Assembly: GCA_012798155.1 (NCBI GenBank)
Contig: JAAZNR010000052.1
Span: forward strand, 1 to 5,119
Length of the DNA: 5,119 nucleotides
Source of the DNA: Thermogutta sp.
Lineage (GTDB): Bacteria > Planctomycetota > Planctomycetia > Pirellulales > Thermoguttaceae
Reading direction: 5' to 3'
Below are positions 5,029 to 5,119 of the stretch, piece by piece. How positions within the stretch are numbered: the stretch's first letter is position 1; each line of letters begins with the position of its first letter. The translations under genes and the position numbers were made by a program. A model generated the notes under the pieces. It was given only the letters and a program-made list of their open reading frames with translations. It made no database searches and had not been told where the DNA came from.

Positions 5029-5119
5029 TGGAGGAGTGCAAAAGGCAGCCCGAGGGCTGATCGAGGGTCGCGTCGAGGTCGGCGCTCAGGGGCCGCCGTG
5101 CTTGCAGTGATGCCGTCGC
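5029..5119 (+). other. Leader or start of an unidentified rightward transcript
   Basis: The predicted transcript begins almost at GGAGGAG (5030-5036), followed by a hairpin CAGCC (5046-5050) and GGCTG (5055-5059) with a four-base loop. Frames opened near the GGAGGAG are very short: an ATG at 5025 gives 11 codons and a GTG at 5036 gives 24. An ATG at 5110-5112 stays open to the window edge but has no ribosome binding site. This may be the 5' leader of a protein gene or the start of a structured RNA; the window is too short to tell. Apart from the promoter and array B, 4889-4982 shows nothing I can name. Confidence 0.3.

Noticed and set aside
5055..5119. Start of a tmRNA gene, suggested by GGGCTGAT followed by a GTCGAGG-like stretch
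   Set aside because: The conserved TTCGAC block is not matched and too little sequence remains to test the fold or a tag frame.

Overview
The window is GC-rich bacterial DNA holding part of a respiratory complex I (NADH-quinone oxidoreductase, nuo) locus, with every recognised gene on the minus strand. In transcription order, from high to low coordinate, the genes are nuoI, a DUF2203 family gene, a roughly 590-base gene-free stretch, nuoA, nuoC, nuoD and the first 36 codons of a membrane protein that by position should be nuoH. NuoA with a very long loop between TM2 and TM3, a DUF2203 gene beside nuo genes, and repeat-rich intergenic DNA suggest a planctomycete of the Pirellulales type. That taxonomic call is inference; no rRNA or other phylogenetic marker is present.

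Two things depart from the textbook nuoABCDEFGHIJKLMN order. First, nuoB is missing: nuoA and nuoC are separated by only about 75 bases. Second, nuoI is not after nuoH but upstream of nuoA, paired with the DUF2203 gene. The two gene blocks appear to be separate transcription units. A candidate promoter with a perfect TATAAT lies about 150 bases ahead of nuoI, and a weaker one (TACAAT) lies about 60 bases ahead of nuoA. All visible subunits keep their key residues: both 4Fe-4S motifs in NuoI, the NuoC signature, the quinone-pocket His and Tyr of NuoD, and the NuoA loop cysteine. Nothing looks like a pseudogene. NuoI, NuoC and NuoD form part of the peripheral arm and quinone module, and NuoA and NuoH are membrane-arm subunits at the junction with it.

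The intergenic DNA is unusually structured. A tandem array built from alternating 22-bp and 16-bp units, the longer being the shorter plus a CCCTGT insertion, lies at about 2977-3096. A second array of the same family lies at about 4765-4888 in the opposite orientation, so inverted arrays bracket nuoI plus the DUF2203 gene. Between the first array and the DUF2203 gene there is also a 94-bp sequence present twice (93 of 94 bases identical) with a 119-bp period.

At the right end a strong sigma-70-like promoter (TTGACA, 16 bp, TATAGT) points rightward out of the window, with an inverted repeat overlapping its -35 box. It probably drives a gene or structured RNA mostly outside the window. I see no CRISPR array, tRNA, rRNA or insertion sequence, and no convincing new defence or biosynthetic system. 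The points worth following up are the inverted repeat arrays, the missing nuoB with relocated nuoI, and the long NuoA loop.
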